From assembly GCF_032670585.1 (NCBI RefSeq), contig NZ_JAVQHL010000002.1, forward strand, positions 1 to 64,000: a DNA stretch of 64,000 nt. Reading direction: 5' to 3'. How positions within the stretch are numbered: the first letter of the stretch is position 1; each line of letters begins with the position of its first letter. Positions 43,327-52,405 of this stretch are shown here, one piece after another. The position numbers and the translations under genes were made by a program. Source of the DNA: Ostreiculturibacter nitratireducens (GTDB lineage Bacteria > Pseudomonadota > Alphaproteobacteria > Rhodobacterales > Rhodobacteraceae). Under the pieces are notes generated by a model that was not told the DNA's origin, searched no databases, and saw only the letters and a program-made list of their open reading frames with translations.

Positions 43327-44517
43327 GTGACGGAAGCCTTGGTGATCGGCGCGGGGCCCGCGGGGCTGATGGCCGCCGAGGTCTTGGCACGCGCCGGGCA
43401 ACGGGTCGTCGTGGCCGAGGCGAAGCCGACGCCCGCCCGGAAGTTCCTCATGGCCGGGAAGTCGGGCCTGAACCTGACCAAGGACGAGCCATCAGAGGCT
43501 TTCGCCGCGCATTACGACGCGGGCTGGCTGAAGCCGATACTTGCCGAATTCGGGCCGGCCGAGGTCATGGACTGGGCGCGCGGGCTTGGCGAGGAGGTCT
43601 TCACCGGCTCCTCGGGGCGCGTCTTCCCGGTGTCGATGAAGGCCTCGCCCCTCCTCCGCGCCTGGCTCACCCGCCTTGCGGCGGCGGGTGTGGCACTTCG
43701 CACGCGCTGGCGCTGGACCGGGTTCGACGACGGGGGCCTCGTCTTTGAAACACCCGAAGGGCGCGTCGTGGAGCGCCCCTCGGTCACCATCCTCGCGCTT
43801 GGTGGCGCAAGCTGGGCGCGGCTCGGATCGGACGCGGCCTGGGTGCCGCGGCTGGCCGGAAAGGGTGTGGAGATAGCACCGTTCCGGCCCGCGAACGTTG
43901 GCTTCCGGGTCGACTGGTCCCCGCAGATGGAGAAACACTTCGGCCAGCCGGTCAAAGGCGTCGCGCTGATCGCCGGGAACCGGCGCGAGAGGGGGGAGTT
44001 CGTGATTTCCGCGCGGGGGATCGAGGGCGGCGGGATCTATGCCGTGTCCGCCGCGGTCCGGGACGGCGCGCCGCTCGCGCTCGACCTCCTGCCCGACCGC
44101 AGCCTCGCCGAGGCGACGGGGCGCCTCTCTCGTCCAAGGGGCAAGGAGACGGTCGCGAACTGGCTTCGGAAAACGCTGAAGCTCGATCCGGTCAAGATCG
44201 CGCTTCTGCAGGAATTCGGGCGCCCGTTGCCCTCGGGCCCCGCGCTGGCGCGGCTTCTGAAGGCGCTGCCCGTCCGCCACGCGGGTCCGCGCCCGATGGA
44301 CGAGGCGATCTCGACGGCTGGCGGCGTTACGCGGGAAAGCCTGTCCGATGAGCTGGAGCTCAAGGCGCTGCCCGGCGTCTTCGCCTGCGGCGAGATGCTC
44401 GACTGGGAGGCGCCGACGGGGGGCTACCTGCTGACCGCATGCCTTGCCACGGGACGCTGGGCCGGGCGCGCCGCAGCGGCTTCTCTTGCAGGCGCTTCGG
44501 AAGGCCAGGAAGACTGA
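43327..44517 (+). CDS. TIGR03862-type flavoprotein (HI0933-like NAD(P)/FAD oxidoreductase)
   Basis: A 396-residue flavoprotein. The N-terminal dinucleotide motif is VIGAGPAGLMAAEVLARAG. The HI0933-family block AGKSGLNLT (GxSGLNLT) follows, with GSSGRVFPVSMKASPLLRAW, and the C-terminal FAD contact is ACGEMLDWEAPTGGYLL. The substrate is unknown. GTG at 43327 is chosen because GGAAGG lies upstream and the Rossmann strand should start within a few residues. It is divergent from the HNH gene. Confidence 0.88.
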   Translation: MTEALVIGAGPAGLMAAEVLARAGQRVVVAEAKPTPARKFLMAGKSGLNLTKDEPSEAFAAHYDAGWLKPILAEFGPAEVMDWARGLGEEVFTGSSGRVFPVSMKASPLLRAWLTRLAAAGVALRTRWRWTGFDDGGLVFETPEGRVVERPSVTILALGGASWARLGSDAAWVPRLAGKGVEIAPFRPANVGFRVDWSPQMEKHFGQPVKGVALIAGNRRERGEFVISARGIEGGGIYAVSAAVRDGAPLALDLLPDRSLAEATGRLSRPRGKETVANWLRKTLKLDPVKIALLQEFGRPLPSGPALARLLKALPVRHAGPRPMDEAISTAGGVTRESLSDELELKALPGVFACGEMLDWEAPTGGYLLTACLATGRWAGRAAAASLAGASEGQED

Positions 44518-44527
44518 CTAAAAAGAA

Positions 44528-44553
44528 CCCGCGCGCCTTGAAAAGCGCGCGGG
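44528..44553. terminator. Stem-loop between convergent flavoprotein and cytochrome genes
   Basis: A stem of CCCGCGCG / CGCGCGGG with a ten-base loop, located 10 bases after the flavoprotein stop. A-rich sequence lies before it and T-poor sequence after, so it may work mainly on the minus strand. Confidence 0.6.
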
Positions 44554-44594
44554 AGTCGTTCTGCGGTGAGGGGAGCTCAAAGCCCCGCAGCCGG

Positions 44595-45179
44595 CTACTT
44601 GACCGGAGGAATGTCCAGCTTTATCGCCGCGTACCAGTCCGCCGCCGCGTTCATGTCGGCATCCGAAAGCTCCGCCGCGATGCCGGTCATTGTGTCGTTC
44701 ACGCGCTTCCCGGTGCGAAAGGCCTTCAGCTGCGTTTCAATGTAGACGACGTTCTCGCCGGCGAGGTTGGGCGCGTCCTCGATCAGCGCGATGCCGTCCG
44801 CCCCGTGGCACCCGACACAGGCCTCCGGGGCCATGTCCTCGGTCGCCCCGGCGGGCAGCGTGGCCGTCACGCTCTGCGACGAAAACCAGGCGGCCAGATC
44901 GGCGATCGACTGATCGTCGAGCGCCTTCGCCACGACCGACATCATCTCATGCTCACGCGTGCCATCGCGGAAAGCAGTGAGCTGGTGAACGATGTAGAGC
45001 GGATTCTCGCCCCCGATATGCGGCGCGATCGGGATCTGCGCGAAGCCGTTGAGGCCGTGGCAGGTGCGGCACTGGCCGGCCTTCTTGCGCCCGGCCTCCG
45101 GATCGCCCGGAAGTTCTTCGGCCAAGCCGGCCTGGGCGAGGAGAACCCCGCCCAGACCAAGGATCAATGCAAGACGCAT
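44595..45179 (-). CDS. Diheme cytochrome c (c4-like)
   Basis: A 194-residue exported protein. The signal peptide MRLALILGLGGVLLAQAGLA is cleaved near residue 20. The heme sites are CRTCH at 37-41 and CVGCH at 121-125, giving two similar domains as in cytochrome c4. It would carry electrons in the periplasm to a terminal oxidase. Its ATG overlaps the stop of the PQQ-type sugar dehydrogenase (TGATG), which suggests it is that enzyme's electron acceptor (inference). Confidence 0.93.
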   Translation of the reverse strand: MRLALILGLGGVLLAQAGLAEELPGDPEAGRKKAGQCRTCHGLNGFAQIPIAPHIGGENPLYIVHQLTAFRDGTREHEMMSVVAKALDDQSIADLAAWFSSQSVTATLPAGATEDMAPEACVGCHGADGIALIEDAPNLAGENVVYIETQLKAFRTGKRVNDTMTGIAAELSDADMNAAADWYAAIKLDIPPVK

Positions 45180-46438
45180 CAATTGCCCTCGTACGAGATC
45201 CGGTAGAGCGCCCCGGCGAGGTCGTCGGAGACGAGGATCGACCCGTCACGCAGCTGCGCGACGTCGACCGGGCGGCCGAGATATTCGCCGTTCTCGTCGA
45301 TCCAGCCTTCGGCGAACGGCTCGGAGGTAGCGTTGCCCTCATCGTCGATGAAGGTGACCATCACCCGCGCGCCGACCGGCGTCGTGCGGTTCCAGGACCC
45401 GTGCTGCGCCGAGAAGATGGCGTTCTTGTACTTCTCCGGGAACATGTTGCCGGTGTAGAAGGTCATGCCGAGGTCCGCGGCATGGGCCACCATCTCCACC
45501 GCAGGCATCACGACGTCGACCGGCACTTCCTGGCCCGCATATTCGTTCGTGCGAACGTCACCGCCGCCGTACCACGGATGACCGAAGTTCTGGCCCATCG
45601 CCGTCTGGCGGTTGAGTTCGCCCGGCGGGATGTCGTCACCCATGCCGTCGACCTGGTTGTCCGTGAACCACAGTTCGCCTGTGACCGGGTGGAAATCGTG
45701 CCCGACCGAGTTGCGGATGCCGTAGGTGTAGACCTCGCGCCCCGTTCCATCGAGGTTCATCCGGATCATGCCGCCGATACCGACCTTGCTGTAGAGGTCG
45801 AGCTTCTCGGGCGGCGCCACGTTGAACGGCTGGCCGAGCGAGATGTAGATCTTGCCGTCCGGCCCGATCTTGCAGACCCGCGCGGTGTGGTTGAAGCTTT
45901 CTTCTTCCGGCGGGATCAGGTCGCCCTGCTTGACGAGGTTGAAGGCCGCGACGTCAGGGCTTTCGTAGAAGAACTCCGCCGCCGGGAACAGGAGAACCCG
46001 GTTCTGTTCGGCGATGTAGAGGAAGCCATCCTTGGAGAAGCACGGCCCGTTCGGGATCGAGAAGCGCAGCGACGGTGCGAAGTCCTTCACCTCGTCCGCG
46101 ACGCGGTCCTTGTTGCGGTCGGTCACGGACCAGACCTTGTCCTTGCGCGTGCCGACGAAGGTGACGATGCCCTGCGGGCCGACGGCCATGTGGCGCGCAT
46201 CCGGCACGACGGCGTAGAGTTCGATCTTGAAGCCCGGCGGCATCTTGATCCGCTCGAGGTTCTTCTTGATCCCCTCGGCATAGTCGCCGCCCTGCTCGAC
46301 AAAGGTGAAGTCGGTAACCCCCGTGGTCTGGAAGGCCGAAAGCTTTTCCAGGTTGTCAGGCACGTCGGTTTGCGCCTGCGCCTGCGCCAAGCCCGTAGAA
46401 AGCGCCAGCGCGGCGATAGAAGAAAGCAGATATCTCAT
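45179..46438 (-). CDS. PQQ-dependent sugar dehydrogenase (sorbosone/glucose dehydrogenase-like)
   Basis: A 419-residue periplasmic protein with a signal peptide (SSIAALALSTGLAQAQA). It is a beta-propeller: GPQGIVTFVGTRKDKVWSVT, SFNHTARVCKIGPDGKIYIS, YGIRNSVGHDFHPVTGELWF and FAEGWIDENGEYLGRPVDVA are repeats of the soluble aldose/sorbosone dehydrogenase family. It would oxidise a sugar or aldehyde with PQQ. No PQQ synthesis genes are in the window. GGGAGGAA precedes the ATG, and the next gene is a coupled diheme cytochrome c. Confidence 0.88.
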   Translation of the reverse strand: MRYLLSSIAALALSTGLAQAQAQTDVPDNLEKLSAFQTTGVTDFTFVEQGGDYAEGIKKNLERIKMPPGFKIELYAVVPDARHMAVGPQGIVTFVGTRKDKVWSVTDRNKDRVADEVKDFAPSLRFSIPNGPCFSKDGFLYIAEQNRVLLFPAAEFFYESPDVAAFNLVKQGDLIPPEEESFNHTARVCKIGPDGKIYISLGQPFNVAPPEKLDLYSKVGIGGMIRMNLDGTGREVYTYGIRNSVGHDFHPVTGELWFTDNQVDGMGDDIPPGELNRQTAMGQNFGHPWYGGGDVRTNEYAGQEVPVDVVMPAVEMVAHAADLGMTFYTGNMFPEKYKNAIFSAQHGSWNRTTPVGARVMVTFIDDEGNATSEPFAEGWIDENGEYLGRPVDVAQLRDGSILVSDDLAGALYRISYEGN

Positions 46439-46817
46439 CAAAATTCCTCCCTTGGTTGTACGTGATTCGACGCGTTTTGGGGATGGCCGCCTGCGTGTCG
46501 CGCAGACCACCCGTCGGACCAAGGCGGTTCCGGTCAGAAAACCTCACCGGAACCCACGCAAGGACCTTACCCCGAAGCAGTGATCCGGGGCCTTAGCGCA
46601 GCTTGGCCAAGAAATAATTGCCTGATTGCCTGCTTGCACGCCTCCCAACATGCCCCCGGCTCTGGTAAACGTAAATAACCAATTTCCCCTGAGTCAACGA
46701 TTTTCTCCGGCGTCCACGGTAAAATCCCGCAGCGCCGGACACGGCGCGACCGGAGCGGCCGCGCCACGATCAGGAGAACAGAGAGAAAGGACGGATTTCT
46801 TCCGGGAGTTGCGCGGC
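46439..46817. other. Long leader/intergenic region upstream of the PQQ dehydrogenase
   Basis: There are 379 bases with no convincing gene on either strand. The region contains several dyads: a 9-bp perfect one at 46526-46554, a 5-bp CCCCG/CGGGG one near 46570-46590, and GC dyads near 46707-46770 that may end the GST transcript. An AT-rich stretch near 46608-46690 may hold the promoter for the dehydrogenase operon. Confidence 0.5.
46526..46554. repeat. Inverted repeat in the PQQ dehydrogenase leader
   Basis: Perfect 9-bp arms GGTTCCGGT and ACCGGAACC flank an 11-base loop, about 90-115 bases upstream of the dehydrogenase ATG. It could be an operator or an RNA hairpin in the leader. Confidence 0.5.
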
Positions 46818-47405
46818 TCAGAGCGCCATTGCGCGCTTGAAGGCGGGGCGTTCCCGCATCCGCTGGAGGTAGTCGGAAAGCCGATGCTCCACGATCGGGA
46901 ACTTGGCCGCCAGCGCCCAGTTGCCGCAGTGGGTGAGAATGATGTCGGGCACGGTCATGGTGTCGCCCATGACGAACGGCCCCTCGCCCATCCTGTGCAC
47001 GAGCGTCCTCTGGCTCCGCTCGAATTCCCAGCGCAGCGTGTTCTTGATCGCGGCGTGCCTGAGTTCTTCCGGCAGGACGAAGGAATGCCGCGCCGCCATC
47101 CACAGCGCAGCGTCGAATTCGTCGAGGAGAAACTGGGTCAGGCTGTCCTGGCGCGCACGGTCGAGCGTGCCGGCCCGGTAGGTGAGTTTTCCGTGCTTGT
47201 CGGCCAGGTACTGGATGATCGCTGTCGAATCGGTGATCGGCGTCCCGTCCTCGATGAGCACCGGAACCTTGCCCGCGGGGTTGAACTGCACGACGCCCTC
47301 GGACTGCGGCTGGGCCGGGATGTGTTCGTAGGGCTGCCCGAGTTCCTCCAGCATCCAGAGCACCCGCGCCGCGCGGCTCTTCACGGTTCCGATCACGGTG
47401 TACAT
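46818..47405 (-). CDS. Glutathione S-transferase family protein
   Basis: A 195-residue protein with a thioredoxin-like N-terminal domain (MYTVIGTVKSRAARVLWMLE, FNPAGKVPVLIEDG, and ITDSTAIIQYLA for glutathione gamma-Glu binding) and an all-helical C-terminal domain ending MRERPAFKRAMAL. The catalytic Ser or Cys would be around TVKSRA (Ser10). The substrate is not predictable. The start at 47405 is the family N-terminus. Confidence 0.9.
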   Translation of the reverse strand: MYTVIGTVKSRAARVLWMLEELGQPYEHIPAQPQSEGVVQFNPAGKVPVLIEDGTPITDSTAIIQYLADKHGKLTYRAGTLDRARQDSLTQFLLDEFDAALWMAARHSFVLPEELRHAAIKNTLRWEFERSQRTLVHRMGEGPFVMGDTMTVPDIILTHCGNWALAAKFPIVEHRLSDYLQRMRERPAFKRAMAL

Positions 47406-47482
47406 CACGGGCCTCCCCAAAGCTCCCGGAGACAGGATGCGCGGGCCGCGTCCGGGCTGCAAGAGGCTCCCGATCGGGCCGT

Positions 47483-48505
47483 TCAGCGCCGCCCGGCCAT
47501 GGAGAGGCGGATCAGCGCGCGTTCCATCACCGCCATCGCCGGCGCGCGGGAAGACGACCGCAGCGTCAGGTCCGTCTCCACCAGAAGCGCGATCGCCTGT
47601 TCGAGCCTCGGGACGCCCCAGCCCTGCGCCTGCTTGAGCATCCTGTCCCGCCGCGGGCCGAAGATCGGCGGGCGCATCCGGGCAATGCCGGCCGCCGCGC
47701 CCCCGGGATCGGACGCCGCGGCGTGAAGCGCCCGGAAATGCCGCATCGCACCGATGCAGAGCGTCACGGGATTGACGCCCTGCCCCTCCAGCCGCCTGAG
47801 CATCGCCCCCACTTCGGAGGCCCGCTGTTCAGCGACGAGGTGAAGGACGTCGTCCACCTCCGCCTCCACAGTGGCGGGCGCGCAGGCTGCCACGTCCGCG
47901 GATGCAAGCCGTGCCGAATCGCCATGCTTGTAGAGCGCGATCTTCTCGACCGTCTGGCGGAAGTCGCCGGGATCGAGGCTGCGCGCCAGTGCCAGGAGAT
48001 CCGTCATCGCATCGCCGCCGATTTCCCTGAGACCGGCCTTTGCAAGCGTCGCCTCGATCTCCTCTCGGCTCGGCGGATCGTCGTAGATACCGACCGCATA
48101 GGCGTTTGCATGTTCCTCGAACGCCTTCCTCAGAGCGGATTTCGCGGTGAGGGAACCTGACGTCACGACGATCTGCGCATCGCCCTCGCGCCAGTCGGCC
48201 AAGGCCGCGGCGATGGTGGGGGCCAGCGTGTCGGTGGCATCCTCGACGAAGGCGACTCGCGGGCCGGGGAAGAAGCCCTGCGCCCTGACGGCGTCCGAAA
48301 GGAGCGCCGCGTCCTTGCGGAGATCGGAGGCCGGGATTCGGGTCAACCGCATCTCGGCCTCGCCCTCGGGCCCGATCAGCGCGGCGATCACCTCCTGCCG
48401 CCGCAGCGCCACGCGCATCGCGTCGGCGCCGAATATCAGAAGCCCCGCGCGATCAGGTTCCGGCCGGGAGAAATAACGGACCGCGGCTGCGCCCGATAGC
48501 TTCAT
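47483..48505 (-). CDS. holA: DNA polymerase III delta subunit
   Basis: A 340-residue clamp-loader subunit that opens the beta clamp. It has the N-terminal GADAMRVALRRQEVIAAL, the hydrophobic beta-clamp-facing region, QGWGVPRLEQAIALLVETD and SSSRAPAMAVMERALIRLSM at the C-terminus. The four-base overlap with lptE is the usual leuS-lptE-holA order. Confidence 0.93.
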   Translation of the reverse strand: MKLSGAAAVRYFSRPEPDRAGLLIFGADAMRVALRRQEVIAALIGPEGEAEMRLTRIPASDLRKDAALLSDAVRAQGFFPGPRVAFVEDATDTLAPTIAAALADWREGDAQIVVTSGSLTAKSALRKAFEEHANAYAVGIYDDPPSREEIEATLAKAGLREIGGDAMTDLLALARSLDPGDFRQTVEKIALYKHGDSARLASADVAACAPATVEAEVDDVLHLVAEQRASEVGAMLRRLEGQGVNPVTLCIGAMRHFRALHAAASDPGGAAAGIARMRPPIFGPRRDRMLKQAQGWGVPRLEQAIALLVETDLTLRSSSRAPAMAVMERALIRLSMAGRR

Positions 48506-48987
48506 CCGCCCGCCCCGACGGGAATGAGACGCGTGACGATCTGGTCGGCCAGGATGACCATTAGGCGACGATAGGCATCCTCACGCGCGGTGGCGGTGGA
48601 AACGGTCGTTCCCGACGCCGAATAGGAGGTGAAGGTGGAAACCTGGCCCTCGGCCCGCGTCGCGCCCATGCTGTCGGTCAGCGTGAACGCGACGGAGCCC
48701 GTGACGTTGTAGCGTGTGACCGCAGCCTCGGGCGTGATCGCCAGTCCGGTTTCCTTCGTCTCGATCCGGTAGGACAGGCGGAACTCGCCATCGGCGGTCC
48801 GCCCCAGCCGTTCCTCGAGGCGCCCGACAAGATCGAAGCCCGCCTTGTCCTCGGGCACATCGAAGGCGACGCGGCCGAAAAGCGCCGAAGCCGCCCCGCC
48901 CGGCCCATAGGCCGGCGCGAAGCCGCAGGCCGCCAGCGGCAGCGCCGCGAGAAGGGCGATAACCTTGCGGCGGTCAGACGACGACAT
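48502..48987 (-). CDS. lptE: LPS-assembly lipoprotein LptE
   Basis: A 161-residue lipoprotein (lipobox ALPLAACGF, Cys about residue 21) with the LptE pattern GFAPAYGPGGAASALFGRV and a C-terminal helix LMVILADQIVTRLI. It plugs the LptD barrel that inserts LPS in the outer membrane. It overlaps leuS by 14 bases and holA by four. Confidence 0.92.
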   Translation of the reverse strand: MSSSDRRKVIALLAALPLAACGFAPAYGPGGAASALFGRVAFDVPEDKAGFDLVGRLEERLGRTADGEFRLSYRIETKETGLAITPEAAVTRYNVTGSVAFTLTDSMGATRAEGQVSTFTSYSASGTTVSTATAREDAYRRLMVILADQIVTRLIPVGAGG

Positions 48988-51526
48988 TGACGATGCGGCC
49001 CGGCACGACGATCACCTTCCTGGGTTGGGCGCCCGCAAGCGCCTTCGCCACAGCTTCGTCGGCAAGCGCGAGCTTTTCAACCTCCTCGGCGACCATCTCC
49101 TTGGGCACCGTGATTTCCGACCGTTTCTTGCCGTTGATCTGGATCGGCAGCGTGACCGAATCCTCTACCAGCATCGCCGGATCCGCCTTGGGCCAGGGCG
49201 CCACGGCCACGAGCCCCTCGCCGCCGAGCATCGCCCAGACTTCTTCCGCGAGGTGCGGCGTCATCGGGGACATGAGCTGCGCCATCGCACGCATCGCCTC
49301 GCGCTTCGCCGCCACGCCGGCCTTGGATTTCGCCAGCGTGTTGGTGAACGCGTAGAGCTTCGCGACCGAGGTATTGAAGGCGAAGCCCTCGATTCCCTGC
49401 GTCACGTCGGCGATCGCCCGGTGCATCGCGCGCAGAAGCGCCTCGTCCTCGCCGCCCGCGGCTTCGCCGCCATCGTTGCGAGCGATTTCGTCGGCCAGGC
49501 GCCATACCCGCGAAAGGTGCCGGAAAGCCGCCTCGGCCCCTGCCGAGGTCCATTCCACGTCACGCTCGGGCGGCGAGTCGGACAGGATGAACCAGCGCGC
49601 CGTGTCCGCGCCGAAGTCGCGGATGATGTTCACCGGGTCCACGACGTTCTTCTTCGACTTCGACATCTTGGCCGAAGGAATGATCTCGACCGGCGCGCCG
49701 GTAGCCTTGAGCTTGCCCTCCTCGACCTCCTCGGGGAGGTGGTAGACGGGGCGGCCCGCCGCGTCGCGGGTCATGTAGATCTCGTGCGTGACCATCCCTT
49801 GCGTGAAGAGCGCGTTGAACGGCTCCACGGCCTTTTCAGGCAGGTGGCCGGTCAGGTGCATCGCCCGCGCGAAGAATCGCGAATAGAGAAGGTGCAGGAT
49901 CGCGTGCTCGATGCCCCCGATGTACTGGTCGACATTCATCCAGTAGTCGACGTCCTCCGGCGCGGTGGGGGTAGTCGCGTGCGGCGCCGTGAAGCGGGCG
50001 TAGTACCAGGAGCTGTCCACGAAGGTGTCCATCGTGTCCGTCTCGCGCTTCGCGGGCTGGCCGCAATCCGGACAGGGCACGTCGCGCCATGTCGGATGCC
50101 GGTCGAGCGGGTTGCCCGGCTTGTCGAAGCTGACGTCGTCGGGAAGACGGACGGGCAGGTTTTCCTTGCGCTCCGGCACGACACCGCAGGAGGCGCAGTG
50201 CACGACCGGGATCGGGCAGCCCCAGTAGCGCTGGCGCGAAAGACCCCAGTCGCGCAGGCGGTAGTTGGTCACGCCCCGGCCCACGCCCTTGTCCTCGCAG
50301 AAGGCGATGGCGGCCGCGACGGCTTCCTCGCCGGTTGCCACCGGGTCCCAGGCGAAGTTCTTCAGCCACTTCACCTTTTCGGTCTTCGGCGGCACGAAGG
50401 CCTCGTTCCCGACCGGCTCGCCGCCTTCGAGGGCGACGAAGGTGTCGATCACCGGCAAGTCGTACTTGCGCGCGAAGTCGAGGTCGCGCTGGTCATGCGC
50501 CGGACAGCCGAAGATCGCGCCCGTGCCGTAGTCCATCAGGATGAAGTTCGCGATGTAGACCGGAAGTTCCCAAGAGGTGTCAAAGGGATGGCGGACGCGG
50601 ATGCCCGTGTCCATGCCCTTCTTCTCGGCCTTTTCCAGCGCCTCCTCGGAGGTTCCCACGCGCCGGCATTCGGCGACGAACTCGGCGATCTTCGAATCGT
50701 GGCGTTCAAGCTGCTTGGCCAGCGGGTGATCGGGCGAGATCGCACAGAACGAAGCGCCCAGCAGCGTGTCGGGCCGCGTCGTGTAGACCTCGATCCGCTC
50801 GAACCCATCGGGGGCGCCGATGGTAGAGAAGCCGAATTCAAGACCGCGCGACTTGCCGATCCAGTTGGCCTGCATGAGGCGCACCTTCTCCGGCCACTTC
50901 TCCAGCGTGTCGAGCGCTGAAAGAAGCTCGCCCGCGAAGTCCGAGATGCGGAAGAACCACTGCGTGAGCTCGCGCCGCTCAACCGGCGCGCCGGAGCGCC
51001 AGCCCTTGCCGTCGATGACCTGCTCGTTGGCGAGAACTGTCATGTCCACCGGGTCCCAGTTCACGACCGCGGCCTTGCGGTAGACGAGGCCCTTTTCGAG
51101 GAAGTCAAGGAACATCGCCTGCTGCTGGCCGTAATATTCCGGGTCGCAGGTCGCGAATTCCCGCGACCAGTCGATGGAAAGGCCGAGGGGCTTCATCTGC
51201 GCCCGCATGTCGGCGATGTTGTTGTAGGTCCAGTCCTTCGGGTGGCCGCCACGCTCCATCGCGGCGTTCTCGGCGGGCATGCCGAAGGCATCCCACCCCA
51301 TCGGGTGCAGCACCGAATGGCCGCAGGACGACTTGTAGCGGGCGATCACGTCGCCCATCGTGTAGTTGCGCACGTGGCCCATGTGGATGCGCCCCGAGGG
51401 ATAGGGGAACATCTCCAGCACGTAGTATTTCGGCTTCGCCGCATCGCGCCGGGCAAGGAAGACGCCAGCCTCGTCCCAGGCTTGCTGCCATTTCGGTTCG
51501 CTTACTGCAGGGTCGTAGCGCGACAT
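48974..51526 (-). CDS. leuS: Leucyl-tRNA synthetase
   Basis: An 850-residue class I synthetase. The HIGH motif is in YPSGRIHMGHVRNYTMGD, the KMSKS motif in SAKMSKSKKNVVDP, and the editing CP1 domain in between has DTFVDSSWYYARFTAP-type sequence. It charges tRNA-Leu. The length is typical. It is the first gene of leuS-lptE-holA and starts after a terminator. Confidence 0.97.
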   Translation of the reverse strand: MSRYDPAVSEPKWQQAWDEAGVFLARRDAAKPKYYVLEMFPYPSGRIHMGHVRNYTMGDVIARYKSSCGHSVLHPMGWDAFGMPAENAAMERGGHPKDWTYNNIADMRAQMKPLGLSIDWSREFATCDPEYYGQQQAMFLDFLEKGLVYRKAAVVNWDPVDMTVLANEQVIDGKGWRSGAPVERRELTQWFFRISDFAGELLSALDTLEKWPEKVRLMQANWIGKSRGLEFGFSTIGAPDGFERIEVYTTRPDTLLGASFCAISPDHPLAKQLERHDSKIAEFVAECRRVGTSEEALEKAEKKGMDTGIRVRHPFDTSWELPVYIANFILMDYGTGAIFGCPAHDQRDLDFARKYDLPVIDTFVALEGGEPVGNEAFVPPKTEKVKWLKNFAWDPVATGEEAVAAAIAFCEDKGVGRGVTNYRLRDWGLSRQRYWGCPIPVVHCASCGVVPERKENLPVRLPDDVSFDKPGNPLDRHPTWRDVPCPDCGQPAKRETDTMDTFVDSSWYYARFTAPHATTPTAPEDVDYWMNVDQYIGGIEHAILHLLYSRFFARAMHLTGHLPEKAVEPFNALFTQGMVTHEIYMTRDAAGRPVYHLPEEVEEGKLKATGAPVEIIPSAKMSKSKKNVVDPVNIIRDFGADTARWFILSDSPPERDVEWTSAGAEAAFRHLSRVWRLADEIARNDGGEAAGGEDEALLRAMHRAIADVTQGIEGFAFNTSVAKLYAFTNTLAKSKAGVAAKREAMRAMAQLMSPMTPHLAEEVWAMLGGEGLVAVAPWPKADPAMLVEDSVTLPIQINGKKRSEITVPKEMVAEEVEKLALADEAVAKALAGAQPRKVIVVPGRIVNVVV

Positions 51527-51544
51527 CCCTTGTCCTTCTCATGC

Positions 51545-51572
51545 AAAACGCCGGGCTTCAGGCCCGGCGTTT
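51545..51572 (-). terminator. Terminator of the DUF3576 gene
   Basis: A perfect 11-bp stem AAACGCCGGGC / GCCCGGCGTTT with a five-base loop; read on the minus strand it ends in a T run. It separates the DUF3576 gene from leuS. Confidence 0.8.
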
Positions 51573-51622
51573 ATACTTGTGCTCGCGGCGGAATCCAGTG
51601 GCCCCGGGGGCGGAGCTTCCGC

Positions 51623-52120
51623 TTAAAGTCCCTTGTCGCGGACCCGAAGCTGCCGCGCGCGGGTAAGGATCGCGTCCTCGACCGCGCGGACCGTATCGGC
51701 CGAAACCGGACCGGAGCGCGACACCAGCGCAACCTTCAGCGACCGCGCGTCGAGCGCCGGGTCCTGCACATAGACGGTCGCCCGGTAGGCCCGTCCGCCG
51801 CCCGGCGGCGTGCCGTAGCCCGTCACGATCACACCGGTGAAGGGGTCGACCGATTCGATCGGCAGGAAGTTCAGCACCTCGAGCGAGGCCTGCCAGATAT
51901 ACTTGTTCACCTCTACGGTGACGTTCGGGTCATCCTTGTTGCCGAAGATGTCCCAGATCGTCGAATCGGTGCGCTCGGAGGCGGAGGTTTCCACCCGCTC
52001 TTTCGGCACGGCCCGATTGTCGCTGGTCTGGCGGGTGAAGAGGTTGCCGCCGCCGCAAGCCGACAGCGCCGCCACGAGGCCGCCTAGAAGGATCATGCGC
52101 GCCGTGCGTTGGAAGGTCAT
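51623..52120 (-). CDS. DUF3576 lipoprotein
   Basis: A 165-residue protein with lipobox LVAALSACGGG near residue 20. The body contains DSTIWDIFGNKDDPNVTVEV, NKYIWQASLEVLNFLPIESV and a C-terminal helix AILTRARQLRVRDKGL, which matches the alphaproteobacterial DUF3576 family. It is probably attached to the outer membrane; function unknown. It is upstream of leuS on the same strand, separated by a terminator, and divergent from the porin array with a 285-base gap. Confidence 0.88.
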   Translation of the reverse strand: MTFQRTARMILLGGLVAALSACGGGNLFTRQTSDNRAVPKERVETSASERTDSTIWDIFGNKDDPNVTVEVNKYIWQASLEVLNFLPIESVDPFTGVIVTGYGTPPGGGRAYRATVYVQDPALDARSLKVALVSRSGPVSADTVRAVEDAILTRARQLRVRDKGL

Positions 52121-52405
52121 AAATACTGCCCTCGTTGCCCTTTTCCGTTCTCTAGCGGAAGGGCCGTAAGGCGACAAGGTTTTTCCCCGCTACGGGCTGT
52201 TACCTTGAATCCGGCGCCTGTCCCGCCAGCGCCTTCCGGGCGGCGGCATTCCGCCACTGTGGCAACTCTGCACCACGCCGGGCGTCAATTCCCGATTCTC
52301 AAAGCCTTGCGATTGCATTGCCTGCGGCGAGTCGAGAAATAGAGCCCATACCCAATTCGGATTCCCCTGAGTTGGGCGACCTTTGAGACAACGAGGGAAA
52401 ACGAA

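Noticed and set aside
46567..47103. Minus-strand frame spanning the end of the GST gene and the intergenic region
   Set aside because: Composition is shadow-like, and the GST frame is well supported across the same bases.
48965..50920. Long plus-strand open frame opposite leuS
   Set aside because: Shadow of leuS; Arg/His-rich translation without domain signs.
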